This document shows, one piece after another, positions 1 to 9,494 of a stretch of 64,000 nt of DNA (position 1 is its first letter; each line of letters opens with the position of its first letter). The notes below the pieces were generated by a model, which did no database searches, was not told the origin of the DNA, and saw only the letters and a list, made by a program, of their open reading frames with translations. Source of the stretch: Bacteroidota bacterium. Lineage in GTDB: Bacteria; Bacteroidota; Bacteroidia; B-17B0; Aurantibacillaceae. Both the position numbers and the translations under genes were made by a program. The DNA lies in the NCBI GenBank assembly GCA_020162035.1, contig JAIUNM010000001.1, forward strand, positions 186,001 to 250,000, read 5' to 3'.

Positions 1-66
1 GAGGATATAATAGATTTAGAAAAACAGAGTGATGGTTTGATTCGCGAAATCTTAACCTTGGGATAA
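1..66 (+). CDS. hsdM: Type I restriction-modification DNA methylase subunit HsdM, C-terminal end only
   Basis: Only the last 21 codons and the stop are in the window; the gene begins upstream. The visible residues are an acidic helical tail ending in REILTLG, as is common at the end of HsdM proteins. The stop overlaps the start of hsdS by one base (TAATG), which shows translational coupling. The assignment rests mainly on the operon position directly before hsdS; the catalytic motifs lie outside the window. Confidence 0.7.
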   Translation, partial: EDIIDLEKQSDGLIREILTLG

Positions 67-1361
67 TGGAAGCTACAATAAATAAAAATAAACTTAAGCA
101 ATATTCTTCCTATAAAAGTTCGGGTGAAGATTGGATTGGTGATGTACCTGAACACTGGGAGGTTCTAAAGCTGAAACGCTTATTCCGTGAGAAGAAAAAA
201 TCTATCAATGTGGATTTACCGTGCGGATCAATAAGTTTTGGTAAGGTCGTATACAAAGATGATGAAAAAATCCCCGAAGCAACTAAACGTTCGTATCAGG
301 TATTATCAAAAGGTGAGTTTTTAATAAACCCACTTAATTTAAACTATGACTTAATAAGTTTACGTATTGGTTTGTCGGAAATAGACGTTGTAGTAAGTTC
401 AGGATATATTATTTTAAATTCAGCTGTAGAGCTAAACAAGTCATATTATAAATGGCTATTGCATCGTTATGACGTAGAACACATGAAAACGATGGGTTCC
501 GGTGTAAGACAAACAATAAGCTTTACTCATATCGCAGACAGTTTGCTTATTTTTCCACCCCTCGTTGAACAAAATGCAATTGCTGAATTCTTAGATAAAA
601 AAACTGCTCTAATTGATCAAGCAGTCAGTATCAAAGAAAAGCAAATAGACTTACTTAAAGAGAGAAAGCAAATTCTAATTCAAAAAGTTGTTACTAAGGG
701 TTTAAACTCAAATGTTAACCTTAAGGATATCGGATTGGAATGGACTGGAAAGATTCCAGAACATTGGGAAGTAAAAAAATTGAAATTTGTCGCTAACGTA
801 GTATTGGGCAAAATGCTTTGTAATGAAGATAAAGGGAACTATCTGTTGAAACCATATTTAAAATCAAAAAATATTCAATGGCTAAATGTTGATATAACTT
901 CAGTAGACGAAATGTGGTTTTCAAAAAAAGAGATGGAGGAATATAGGTTGCAAAAAGGCGATTTAGTTCTTAGTGAAGGAGGAGAAGTTGGAAAAACATG
1001 TATTTGGAACAATGAATTGGAAGAATGTTATATCCAAAATTCTGCGCATAAAGTAACTTTTAAAAATGGCAATAATCAAGAGTACTTCTTGTTTCAATTC
1101 TTTATTGCTGGCAAATTAGGTTTGTTTGAGAAAATTGTGAATCGAGTGAGTATTGGTCATTTGACAAAAGATAAATTAATAAATGTTAAGATTATAATAC
1201 CGCCCATTGATGAGCAAATAGCAATTAAAAATTGGATAAATAAATTGGACACTAAAATTAACGAATGTATTGCTTTAAAAGAGCGTGAAATCGGTAAACT
1301 AAAAGAATACAAAAGCACATTAATTAATAGTGCGGTAACAGGTAAAATTAAAGTCTACTAA
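66..1361 (+). CDS. hsdS: Type I restriction enzyme specificity subunit HsdS
   Basis: This 431-residue protein chooses the DNA sequence recognised by the type I methylase/restriction complex. It has the classical two-repeat layout: two target-recognition domains opening with similar motifs (IGDVPEHWEVLKLKRL near residue 24 and TGKIPEHWEVKKLKFV near residue 226). Each is followed by a conserved helical spacer (IPPLVEQNAIAEFL and IPPIDEQIAIKNWI) with a lysine/glutamate-rich coiled coil. Length is normal and both halves are intact, so it should recognise a bipartite site. It overlaps hsdM by one base and is followed after 5 bases by the GHKL gene. Confidence 0.95.
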   Translation: MEATINKNKLKQYSSYKSSGEDWIGDVPEHWEVLKLKRLFREKKKSINVDLPCGSISFGKVVYKDDEKIPEATKRSYQVLSKGEFLINPLNLNYDLISLRIGLSEIDVVVSSGYIILNSAVELNKSYYKWLLHRYDVEHMKTMGSGVRQTISFTHIADSLLIFPPLVEQNAIAEFLDKKTALIDQAVSIKEKQIDLLKERKQILIQKVVTKGLNSNVNLKDIGLEWTGKIPEHWEVKKLKFVANVVLGKMLCNEDKGNYLLKPYLKSKNIQWLNVDITSVDEMWFSKKEMEEYRLQKGDLVLSEGGEVGKTCIWNNELEECYIQNSAHKVTFKNGNNQEYFLFQFFIAGKLGLFEKIVNRVSIGHLTKDKLINVKIIIPPIDEQIAIKNWINKLDTKINECIALKEREIGKLKEYKSTLINSAVTGKIKVY

Positions 1362-1366
1362 GTAGA

Positions 1367-4300
1367 ATGGAACAAATTCGTAGAGATGAAATATTGAACA
1401 ATGCAATTCAAGAATCTGAGTTATCAGATTTGAAGCAACATGCTGATAAGATGATTAGAGGGTTTGAGAATTTTAATAACTTCTCATCTAATCGTGCTAT
1501 ATGGGAGTTGGTTCAAAATGCTTGCGATCTCACCCAACAAGGAGAGGTAATTATTGATTATAGCAAAGATTTTTCATTTACACATAATGGTAAACCATTC
1601 ACAACAAAGTCTCTTATTTCATTAATTAAACAGGTTAGTGGAAAATATGGGGATGAATCTGATATTCCAGAGGTGGGTAAATATGGTACAGGATTTTTAA
1701 CTACTCATACATTTGGCAGAAAATTTATAATTAACTCAATTCTTGAAGCCAACAACACATACTTTGAAATAAAAGATTTTCTAATAGATAGAAGTCCGAA
1801 GGAGTGGTTGCCACTCAGTCAGAATATAAAAACCCAAAAAGAAAATGTTTACAAATTAATTAAGGAAGGTTTAATACTCGAAAGTCCGTCTCATCGTACA
1901 ACCTTTACATATATTCCGGAAACGGCTCAGGAGAAAATATACATTGAAGAATCAAGTAAAGACCTACACGATTACATTCCAATAGTTTTAACTATTAATA
2001 ACAGGCTTAAAAATGTCATCGTTATTGATGCAAATGGAGCAAAAACTGTATTTGATAGAACTGAAAAAATAATTGTTGAAAATGATAAAGGTGTAAATTT
2101 ATTTAAAACACTTATTTCAATAAATGAAAGGAAGAGAGTAGTTTATTCGATAATTGATCCGGAAGACGAAATTGAAGTGATTTTGCCAATTGATGAAAAT
2201 TTGCAATTATTTGAGTTTCCTGAAAGAATTGCAAGGTTGTTTTTGTTTTATCCACTAGTTGGTTCGGAGGATTTCGGTTTGAATTTTATTATTAATTGCA
2301 ATAAATTTTTACCTACTGAACCAAGGGATGGTGTGCATTTGCGGAGCAATAAGGATCAAGTAAAAGATCAAGAAGAAGCGAACCGCAATATTATTGAAAA
2401 GGCATCCAATCTAATTTTTGAATTCCTTAAAAGCAATATTGTAACGATCTCCAATCCTTTATTATTTGCTAAAATAAATTTTAAACGTAATTCATCGGAC
2501 AATCCGTTACTTAATGAATATTTCGAGGGATTACAAAAACTATGGACTGATGAATTTAAATTACTTCCAATAGTAGAAACCAATAATGGATTTATATCTC
2601 CAACTGACGCTTGCTTTTTTAAAGAAGAAATTTTGAATTGTGTTGACTGTTTCGATGAGATTTACGAACTCGCAGCAATTTTTAATTCTAATATTCCAAC
2701 AAAAAACACAATTAAGCAATGGAGCAACTATGCGCTGGAGTGGACTAGTGAAACCGTTAAGTTTATTGGACATTCTGAGTTGGCTGCAAGTATCGCAAAG
2801 GAAGACTTGTCAAAGTTCAATAAAACTTCTTTAATTAATTATTACAAGCAATTAATATCAGAGGAAAAAATTAATCTCTTTTCTGAATTTACTCTAATTC
2901 CAAACCTGAATGGAAAGCTTTCGTTTCTTACACATTTGCTAATACCTAAAGACATTACAAAGACCCTGATTGATATAGGTGAGGTTCTTATCCCTAACTC
3001 CATTGAAAGATTAGTCCATCCTGAATTTGTATTTGAATTCCCTTTTGAAAAATTTAATAGAAAAGATTTTGCAAATGCTGTCAAAGTAAGGCTAGAGGAA
3101 ATGCAAGTTGCAAAAAGTATATGTCTGCCCGAACCTATTCAAGAAGATCTTTATAATGAAATAGACAAAAAGAAAGTATCTGTTCTTGATTATAACTTCT
3201 TCTCCAGTTGGTTAAAATATTGTAAGCTTAACAAAAACGTTAACTCACAAAGCAAGCCTGCGGCATTAATTAAAATTGTTTCGAGGTATTACGCCATAGA
3301 TGATCAACTAATACATTTGCCAGTTTTGGAGAATCAGGATGAGAATTTGGATATAAGATCTTCCCGAAGATTACTTTGTCAAACATTTTTCAATTTGCTT
3401 GAATATCACAAAACTGAGTGGGTTCAACAAAACATACCTTTGCTTGAGGAAATATCTAACTGCAATGAAGATAGCTTGAAAGATGTTTATGCGTCATCAA
3501 AAGTTTATCCAAATCAGCTTAATCAGTTGAGAATAGTTACAGACTTAAAAAGAGATATAGGTGTTAAAGATGAAATTAAAACATTATATCATACAGTATT
3601 AAAAGATGATATCAGATCTCAATTAATTTATACGCAGTTTAATGAATGTGTGCCCGAGGATAAATTTGTTACAAATAAATACCTAACTGCCCAAATAGAG
3701 GATGCATTCTTTAATAATGACATTACTAATATAAATGAACATCCATTTAAAACGGAGATACTAAATATTATATCAAATTTACGAATACCTGAGTATGCAG
3801 AGTTATTTCCGAGGCTAGATCTTAAGAAGGCAAATCTAATGCTTGAAATTGTAACAAATGAAAATACGAAAGATGATATTTTCTCATTAGTTACTTTAAA
3901 AGAGTCACAATTAAACAAGTTAGGAAAGTTAGTTCAAAATGAAAACTTTGAAGCCATTTTGAATAAGGCTGCCATAGTGCTTCAGCAGGAAATAGAAAGC
4001 AAAGCGGACTTTAGGCACAAGTACGAAATTGGAACTAAAATAGAAGGACTCATAAGGAATAAACTTTCTGCTGAATTACAAGGGCGAATTACATTTGAAA
4101 ATAAAAACACTTTGGAGGCAAACGATATTCAAGGTGGTCAGGATATTATCGTTTTGTTAGATGCTTCACCTGTATTTTATATTGAAGTTAAGTCCCGGTG
4201 GAACTCAGTAAATTCAGTTTCAATGAGCAAATTACAGCTTCAACGTTCCGTAGAAGAAAATGAAAAGTATGCTCTTTGTTCAGTTGATATAACAAAATAT

Positions 4301-4549
4301 GAGGGGGATACCGATAGATATAATCTGTCAATTGATGAAATAATTCCGCTTACAAAATTCGTAACTAACATTGGTCAAAAAGTCAAACCACTAATTGAGG
4401 ACAATCTAGTAGCTGAAAAAAATCAAGAACAAGCCATTCATCTGATTGATTACAGAGGGATTGTTCCGCAGGATATTATAAAAACAGGAGATGACTTTGA
4501 AGTATTTATTAATAATCTGGTTAACTCCATTAATAAAATTGTAAATTAA
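1367..4549 (+). CDS. Large GHKL (HSP90/sacsin-like) ATPase with C-terminal DUF3883-like nuclease-fold domain, inside the type I operon
   Basis: A 1060-residue protein between hsdS and hsdR, 5 bases after the one and 1 base before the other. The N-terminus has GHKL ATPase motifs: the N box ELVQNACD (about residues 46-53), a G1-like stretch and the G2 loop VGKYGTGF (about 104-111). The middle is long, helical and unassigned. Near residues 920-965 the pattern QDIIV...FYIEVKSRW resembles the D-x(n)-ExK core of PD-(D/E)XK nucleases, as in DUF3883 domains. Similar GHKL proteins are known near restriction systems, so an accessory restriction or anti-phage role is inferred. It is not a standard type I subunit. 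Function is untested; domain assignment is by motif only. Confidence 0.8.
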   Translation: MEQIRRDEILNNAIQESELSDLKQHADKMIRGFENFNNFSSNRAIWELVQNACDLTQQGEVIIDYSKDFSFTHNGKPFTTKSLISLIKQVSGKYGDESDIPEVGKYGTGFLTTHTFGRKFIINSILEANNTYFEIKDFLIDRSPKEWLPLSQNIKTQKENVYKLIKEGLILESPSHRTTFTYIPETAQEKIYIEESSKDLHDYIPIVLTINNRLKNVIVIDANGAKTVFDRTEKIIVENDKGVNLFKTLISINERKRVVYSIIDPEDEIEVILPIDENLQLFEFPERIARLFLFYPLVGSEDFGLNFIINCNKFLPTEPRDGVHLRSNKDQVKDQEEANRNIIEKASNLIFEFLKSNIVTISNPLLFAKINFKRNSSDNPLLNEYFEGLQKLWTDEFKLLPIVETNNGFISPTDACFFKEEILNCVDCFDEIYELAAIFNSNIPTKNTIKQWSNYALEWTSETVKFIGHSELAASIAKEDLSKFNKTSLINYYKQLISEEKINLFSEFTLIPNLNGKLSFLTHLLIPKDITKTLIDIGEVLIPNSIERLVHPEFVFEFPFEKFNRKDFANAVKVRLEEMQVAKSICLPEPIQEDLYNEIDKKKVSVLDYNFFSSWLKYCKLNKNVNSQSKPAALIKIVSRYYAIDDQLIHLPVLENQDENLDIRSSRRLLCQTFFNLLEYHKTEWVQQNIPLLEEISNCNEDSLKDVYASSKVYPNQLNQLRIVTDLKRDIGVKDEIKTLYHTVLKDDIRSQLIYTQFNECVPEDKFVTNKYLTAQIEDAFFNNDITNINEHPFKTEILNIISNLRIPEYAELFPRLDLKKANLMLEIVTNENTKDDIFSLVTLKESQLNKLGKLVQNENFEAILNKAAIVLQQEIESKADFRHKYEIGTKIEGLIRNKLSAELQGRITFENKNTLEANDIQGGQDIIVLLDASPVFYIEVKSRWNSVNSVSMSKLQLQRSVEENEKYALCSVDITKYEGDTDRYNLSIDEIIPLTKFVTNIGQKVKPLIEDNLVAEKNQEQAIHLIDYRGIVPQDIIKTGDDFEVFINNLVNSINKIVN

Positions 4550-4550
4550 T

Positions 4551-7500
4551 ATGGTAAGTAAAACAAATGAACAAGCTCTTGAAGCGGTGATCGAAAAACG
4601 ACTTACAGGCACAACACTTGAAGAATTAAGAGCCTTGGGTGTTGTTAACGCTTTTGCAGAACGAGCTGAATTATATCGTGGTGGCAACGGTTATTATTTA
4701 GGAGACTCCAATGATTTTAATGCAAAATACGCATTAGACGAGACAAGATTTTGGCATTTTTTAGAAAGCACTCAAGGAGATGAACTGCTAAAACTAAAAA
4801 AGCAAAGTGATTGGAAATTAAAAATATTGGAACGATTCGACCGGATGATAAAAAAATATGGTGTGATTCGTTTGTTGCGAAAAGGGTTAGAGGTTGACGA
4901 TGCTCATTTTACTTTGCTCTATCAATTACCCTTAGCAAGCAGTAGCCAAAGTATTAAAGATAATTTTGAAAAAAATGAATTTAGTGTAACTCGTCAAGTT
5001 CGTTATTCGGAAGCTAACAAAGGGGAGGAAATTGACATGGTTCTTTTTATCAATGGCGTCCCAATTAGCACTATTGAACTAAAAAATCATTGGACAGGTC
5101 AAAATGCTAAAGTTCACGGTCAAAATCAATATAAATTTAAGAGAGATATTACACAGCCATTATTGCAATTTGGTCGTTGTATAGTTCATTTTGCTGTAGA
5201 TACGGATGAAGCTTATATGACAACCAAATTAGATGGTGCTAATACTTTTTTCCTACCGTTTAATTTAGGTCACAATTTTGGTAAGGGAAATCCACCAAAC
5301 CCATTCGGTCACAAAACAAGTTATTTATGGGATGAAGTGTTAACTCGTCCAAGTGTTGCAAATATTATACAACACTTCGTTCGCTTTGACGGAAAAGAAA
5401 CAGATCCTCTAAATAAAAAGAGTTTGTACTTTCCTCGTTACCACCAGATGGATGTGGTAAGAAAATTAATAAAACACTCAAGCGAACATGGCTTAGGACA
5501 AACTTATTTAATACAGCACTCCGCAGGTTCAGGTAAATCAAACTCTATTACTTGGGCAGCATATCAGTTAATAGAAACTTATCCTATAAATGATTCAGTA
5601 ATTGGAAGCAAAGGAGTTTCGAATCCATTATTTGACTCAGTAATTGTTGTGACAGATAGACGCTTATTAGATAAACAACTAAGAGAAAACATCAAGGAGT
5701 TTTCTGAAGTAAAAAATATTGTTGCTCCCGCTTACTCATCAAAAGAATTAAAAGAGAGTTTAGAAAGTGGAAAACGCATAATTATTACAACCATTCAAAA
5801 ATTCCCATTTATTGTTGATGGCATAGCCGATCTTAGCGACAAACGTTTTGGAGTAATCATTGATGAAGCGCATAGTTCGCAAAGTGGTTCAGCTTCTGAC
5901 AAAATGAATCAGGCAATATCAAGTTCGGGTTCTGATGAAGATGAAACAGATCCTCAAGATAAAATTATAGAGGCAATGAGTAAACGTAAAATGAGCACCA
6001 ATGCCTCATACTTTGCGTTTACGGCAACACCTAAAAATATTACACTTGAAAAATTTGGAGTTAAACAAGAGGATGGAAAGTTTAAACCTTTTCACCTATA
6101 CTCAATGAAACAAGCGATTGAAGAAGGTTTTATTTTGGACGTACTAGCTAATTATACGACTTATAGAAGCTACTACGAAATTGAAAAATCCATTGCAGAC
6201 AATCCATTATTTGATACGGGAAAAGCGCAAAAAAAGCTTAGAGCGTTTGTTGAAAGAAACAAGGACACTATTGCTACTAAAGCTGAAATAATGATGGAGC
6301 ATTTTATTTCCAAAATAGTAAACACTAAAAAACTGAAAGGCAAAGCAAAAGGGATGGTGATTACTCAAAGTATAGAATCGGCTATCAACTATTATCAGTC
6401 TATAAAAAACATATTAAATGAAAAAGGAAATCCATTTAAAGTTGTAATTGCATTTTCAGGTTCTAAAACTGTTGGTGGAATTGAATATACAGAGGACTCT
6501 TTAAATGGTTTCCCGGAAAAAGATACAAGAGATAAATTTGATGAAGATGACTACAAGATATTGGTTGTTGCTAATAAATACTTAACCGGATTTGATCAAC
6601 CTAAATTAACAGCCATGTATGTAGATAAAAAACTACAAGGCGTTTTGGCTGTTCAGGCATTGTCTCGTTTAAACAGAGCCGCTGACAAACTAGGAAAGAA
6701 AACAGAAGATTTATTTGTGTTAGATTTCTTTAACTCAACAGAAGATATTAAAGCTGCATTTGACCCATTCTACACATCAACAACATTAAGCAAAGCAACG
6801 GACGTTAATGTATTACATGAACTAAAAAATAGTTTGGATGAAGTTGGCGTTTACGAGTGGGATGAAGTCGAAGACTTTGTGACAAAATATTTTAAAGGTA
6901 TTAATGCTGAACAACTAAGCCCAATCATTGATGTTGCTGCGGATAGATTCAATAATCAACTTGAACTTGAAGATAAAGCGAAAGCTGATTATAAAATTAA
7001 GGCAAAGCAATTCGTTAAAATATATGGGCAGATGGCTGCTATTTTGCCTTATGAGGTTCTTAAATGGGAAAAGCTGTTTTGGTTCTTGAAATTTTTAATA
7101 CCCAAGCTGATAGTGAAAGATCCTAATTCGGACGCTTTAGATGAATTACTTAATTCCGTGGATTTGTCAACCTACGGTCTAGAAAGAGTAAAACTAAACA
7201 CGAGTATTGGGTTAGATTCATCTGAAACCGAGTTAGACCCTCAAAACCCAAATCCACGAGGAGCGTATGGTGGTGGTGAGGATGAAGACCCTTTGGATTT
7301 AATAATAAAAAGTTTTAATGAACGATGGTTTCAAGGATGGAGTGTAACTCCTGAGGAGCAACGTGTAAAATTTGTAAATCTAGCCAGCAAAATAAAGGCG
7401 CATCCTGACTATAAAACAAAGTTTGAAGAAAATATGGACGAGCAAAATAAAGGAATAGCCTTTATGAAAATATTTGATGATGTTGTTTCGTCAGAACGGA

Positions 7501-7592
7501 AAAACGAATTGGAACTATATCGATTGCTTGCAAAAGATGATGCGTTTAGAATCGCAATGCAAGACACTTTAAAAAGAATGTTGAGAGTTTAA
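4551..7592 (+). CDS. hsdR: Type I restriction endonuclease motor subunit HsdR
   Basis: A 1013-residue protein with the usual HsdR order. The N-terminal PD-(D/E)XK nuclease is visible as EIDMVLFINGVPISTIELK (about residues 160-178). An SF2 DEAD-like translocase follows: Walker A QHSAGSGKS near 324-332, Walker B DEAHSSQSG near 440, motif III TATP near 488, and helicase-C motifs with QALSRLNR near 700. It cuts unmodified DNA after ATP-driven translocation, with HsdM and HsdS. Length is typical and no frameshift is seen. The start lies 1 base after the GHKL gene, so all four genes appear to be one transcription unit. Confidence 0.95.
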   Translation: MVSKTNEQALEAVIEKRLTGTTLEELRALGVVNAFAERAELYRGGNGYYLGDSNDFNAKYALDETRFWHFLESTQGDELLKLKKQSDWKLKILERFDRMIKKYGVIRLLRKGLEVDDAHFTLLYQLPLASSSQSIKDNFEKNEFSVTRQVRYSEANKGEEIDMVLFINGVPISTIELKNHWTGQNAKVHGQNQYKFKRDITQPLLQFGRCIVHFAVDTDEAYMTTKLDGANTFFLPFNLGHNFGKGNPPNPFGHKTSYLWDEVLTRPSVANIIQHFVRFDGKETDPLNKKSLYFPRYHQMDVVRKLIKHSSEHGLGQTYLIQHSAGSGKSNSITWAAYQLIETYPINDSVIGSKGVSNPLFDSVIVVTDRRLLDKQLRENIKEFSEVKNIVAPAYSSKELKESLESGKRIIITTIQKFPFIVDGIADLSDKRFGVIIDEAHSSQSGSASDKMNQAISSSGSDEDETDPQDKIIEAMSKRKMSTNASYFAFTATPKNITLEKFGVKQEDGKFKPFHLYSMKQAIEEGFILDVLANYTTYRSYYEIEKSIADNPLFDTGKAQKKLRAFVERNKDTIATKAEIMMEHFISKIVNTKKLKGKAKGMVITQSIESAINYYQSIKNILNEKGNPFKVVIAFSGSKTVGGIEYTEDSLNGFPEKDTRDKFDEDDYKILVVANKYLTGFDQPKLTAMYVDKKLQGVLAVQALSRLNRAADKLGKKTEDLFVLDFFNSTEDIKAAFDPFYTSTTLSKATDVNVLHELKNSLDEVGVYEWDEVEDFVTKYFKGINAEQLSPIIDVAADRFNNQLELEDKAKADYKIKAKQFVKIYGQMAAILPYEVLKWEKLFWFLKFLIPKLIVKDPNSDALDELLNSVDLSTYGLERVKLNTSIGLDSSETELDPQNPNPRGAYGGGEDEDPLDLIIKSFNERWFQGWSVTPEEQRVKFVNLASKIKAHPDYKTKFEENMDEQNKGIAFMKIFDDVVSSERKNELELYRLLAKDDAFRIAMQDTLKRMLRV

Positions 7593-7683
7593 ATCGGATT
7601 GTTCAGGGGTAAAAGTTAGATGATAATAATAACTAAAATAAAGTAGAAATATTTAACATTATTATTTGTAGATTTAGATACTA

Positions 7684-7712
7684 AAATATCAAGGCAATCT
7701 TTCTTGATTTTA
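7684..7712 (+). terminator. Possible intrinsic terminator after hsdR
   Basis: ATCAAG and CTTGAT form a 6-bp stem with a 9-base loop, followed by TTTT. It lies in the 160-base gap between hsdR and the next gene and could separate the restriction operon from the ABC cassette. The stem is weak and AT-rich. Confidence 0.3.
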
Positions 7713-7752
7713 GGTTTATTCGATCTGGAAGTATATTACTTACAATCAGTAC

Positions 7753-8967
7753 ATGAGCGAGACAATTAATAGAGAAACAAGTTGGAAGGGGCAACGTCTG
7801 CAAAAGATTCGATTGGCAAAGCTCCTTTTGGAATCTATTGATGCTAATCCAAAAACTCAAGTTTTTGGAGCAATTGAATATGGACAAGACGTTTTCTTTA
7901 AAGATCGATCAGAGAAAGATCCAAAATTAAAGTTCGAAGAGGATAAAAATTATTCCAATAGTTCTTTTACATTTAATTCTCATGAAGTCATCAATACTCT
8001 AGTTTCACTTTTGGATATATGGATAAATGGTGGCTACAGTAAAAATATTAAATTCGCTTTTTACACTACAGCGGATATTTCAAAAGAGGCGACAACTAGT
8101 CGGATTACTAAAGGTGGCATTACGTTGCCAGATAAACCGATTCTTGAATTATTTACAAAAAGGGATTTTAATTATCCTAATTTTATTTCTGCTTCTATTG
8201 CACTTTTAAAAGCAGAATATGAGGATCAATATGCAAAGAAAAGTATTAAGGGAAATTTATCTACTGTAAATGAACTTAATGAAAGTCAATACAAGGAGTT
8301 CTTTGAACTAATAGATTGGGCTTTTAATGAAATTGATGAAGTTACATTAAAACAGCATGTTATTTCGCAAATTCAAGCTTCAAGATTATTTAATGATAGG
8401 ATGAAAGGGAAGGAAGAAATGATCTTTGCCACCATCATCGAATTAATTGAAGAAAAACAAGGTAATACCGATAAAGCTGATAAATTCATTCATTATTCTG
8501 AAATTTATTTAATATTTAACGAAGCTGAGTCAGGAATAAAAGAAATTAAACCTGAAGATCCAGTGTGGGAGCTTTGGAATGGGTTAACACCTTCGGATAC
8601 AAGGAATATTAAAGATAAAATTCAAAATGTATGTAACACTTTTTCGAATGATAAGATTGAAATTATTGCACGGAAAGTAAGTCGAAGTTTAATTGAAAGG
8701 GAAGCCGCTGCAAATAACAGCTTTCTTTCAATTCGATATAGAGTATTCGAGGAATGCAAAGACGAGTTGGTAAAAGTGATTTCAAGTGGTGCAACATTGA
8801 CTGAAGGAGATATTGAATTATTAATTGATAGACTCACAAAACAGTGTGTCGAAAGGATTAATAGCTTGTCAAATTCATGGTCTTATAGTTATAAAGACGA
8901 GAAGGTAATACAGGGAATTATTTTAGAACTGTTTGATAGTTGTTTTTTGGCATTTGATAAAATATGA
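7753..8967 (+). CDS. Candidate effector component of an ABC-three-component (ABC-3C) defence cassette
   Basis: A 404-residue protein and the first gene of a tight three-gene cassette. The N-terminal ~150 residues show alternating beta/alpha structure with EYGQDVFF near 51 and EEDKNYSNSSFTF near 78, then a SLLDIWINGGY...FAFYTTADI segment. That resembles the layout of Cap4/DUF4297-like nuclease domains (acid, ExK, then a W-rich helix and a beta strand ending in T-T/N). The rest is helical and could be the partner-binding C-terminal domain typical of ABC-3C proteins. The nuclease assignment is inferred from pattern only. It overlaps the next gene by 4 bases. Confidence 0.55.
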   Translation: MSETINRETSWKGQRLQKIRLAKLLLESIDANPKTQVFGAIEYGQDVFFKDRSEKDPKLKFEEDKNYSNSSFTFNSHEVINTLVSLLDIWINGGYSKNIKFAFYTTADISKEATTSRITKGGITLPDKPILELFTKRDFNYPNFISASIALLKAEYEDQYAKKSIKGNLSTVNELNESQYKEFFELIDWAFNEIDEVTLKQHVISQIQASRLFNDRMKGKEEMIFATIIELIEEKQGNTDKADKFIHYSEIYLIFNEAESGIKEIKPEDPVWELWNGLTPSDTRNIKDKIQNVCNTFSNDKIEIIARKVSRSLIEREAAANNSFLSIRYRVFEECKDELVKVISSGATLTEGDIELLIDRLTKQCVERINSLSNSWSYSYKDEKVIQGIILELFDSCFLAFDKI

Positions 8968-9494
8968 ATAATACTAGTCAAAATATTAAAAAGCGGTTAA
9001 TGTTTGTTAAAGGAGATGATTTTTATTTTCTTACTTATAACATAATTGCTGCATTAACAATTCTTGGTTGTGTTGATGAGAAGAAATTCAAAGATTATCG
9101 CAAGCTTGCATTTTTAGTGGATTTTGTTTCTGATCATCACTTAATTTCTATTGTGAAAAGAAATCGCGATCATGCGAATTTAAGTATGTTAGATCGCGAA
9201 CTATTAACTAGATCATATTCAACTGGTCTTCTTAGACAAAATCAAATTATTCGATTACTCTTTATACTTGAAAGCAGGGGTATTGTTAATTTGGAGAAGA
9301 ACCGAAATGGTCTTATTGATGTAGCTTTGAAGGAGGATAAAAAGGACGTTTTCGATAAGTCATTATTTGTGACAGAATATCAGAACATGACGTTGCTGAA
9401 ATCAAATGTTTCTAGATTGTCCTCTTTGAACTTAGAAACGATGTTAAATCGACTATACGATAATTACGGAATAAAAAGATGGATAGCATTTTAA
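8964..9494 (+). CDS. Candidate middle component of an ABC-three-component system
   Basis: A 176-residue, mostly helical protein with winged-helix-like character. Its start overlaps the previous stop (ATGA) and its end overlaps the ATPase start by 16 bases, so the three proteins are translated together. Size, position and lack of catalytic motifs match the middle components of ABC-3C systems, which link the ATPase to the effector. I recognise no family-specific motif; the call rests on gene order. Confidence 0.55.
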   Translation: MNNTSQNIKKRLMFVKGDDFYFLTYNIIAALTILGCVDEKKFKDYRKLAFLVDFVSDHHLISIVKRNRDHANLSMLDRELLTRSYSTGLLRQNQIIRLLFILESRGIVNLEKNRNGLIDVALKEDKKDVFDKSLFVTEYQNMTLLKSNVSRLSSLNLETMLNRLYDNYGIKRWIAF

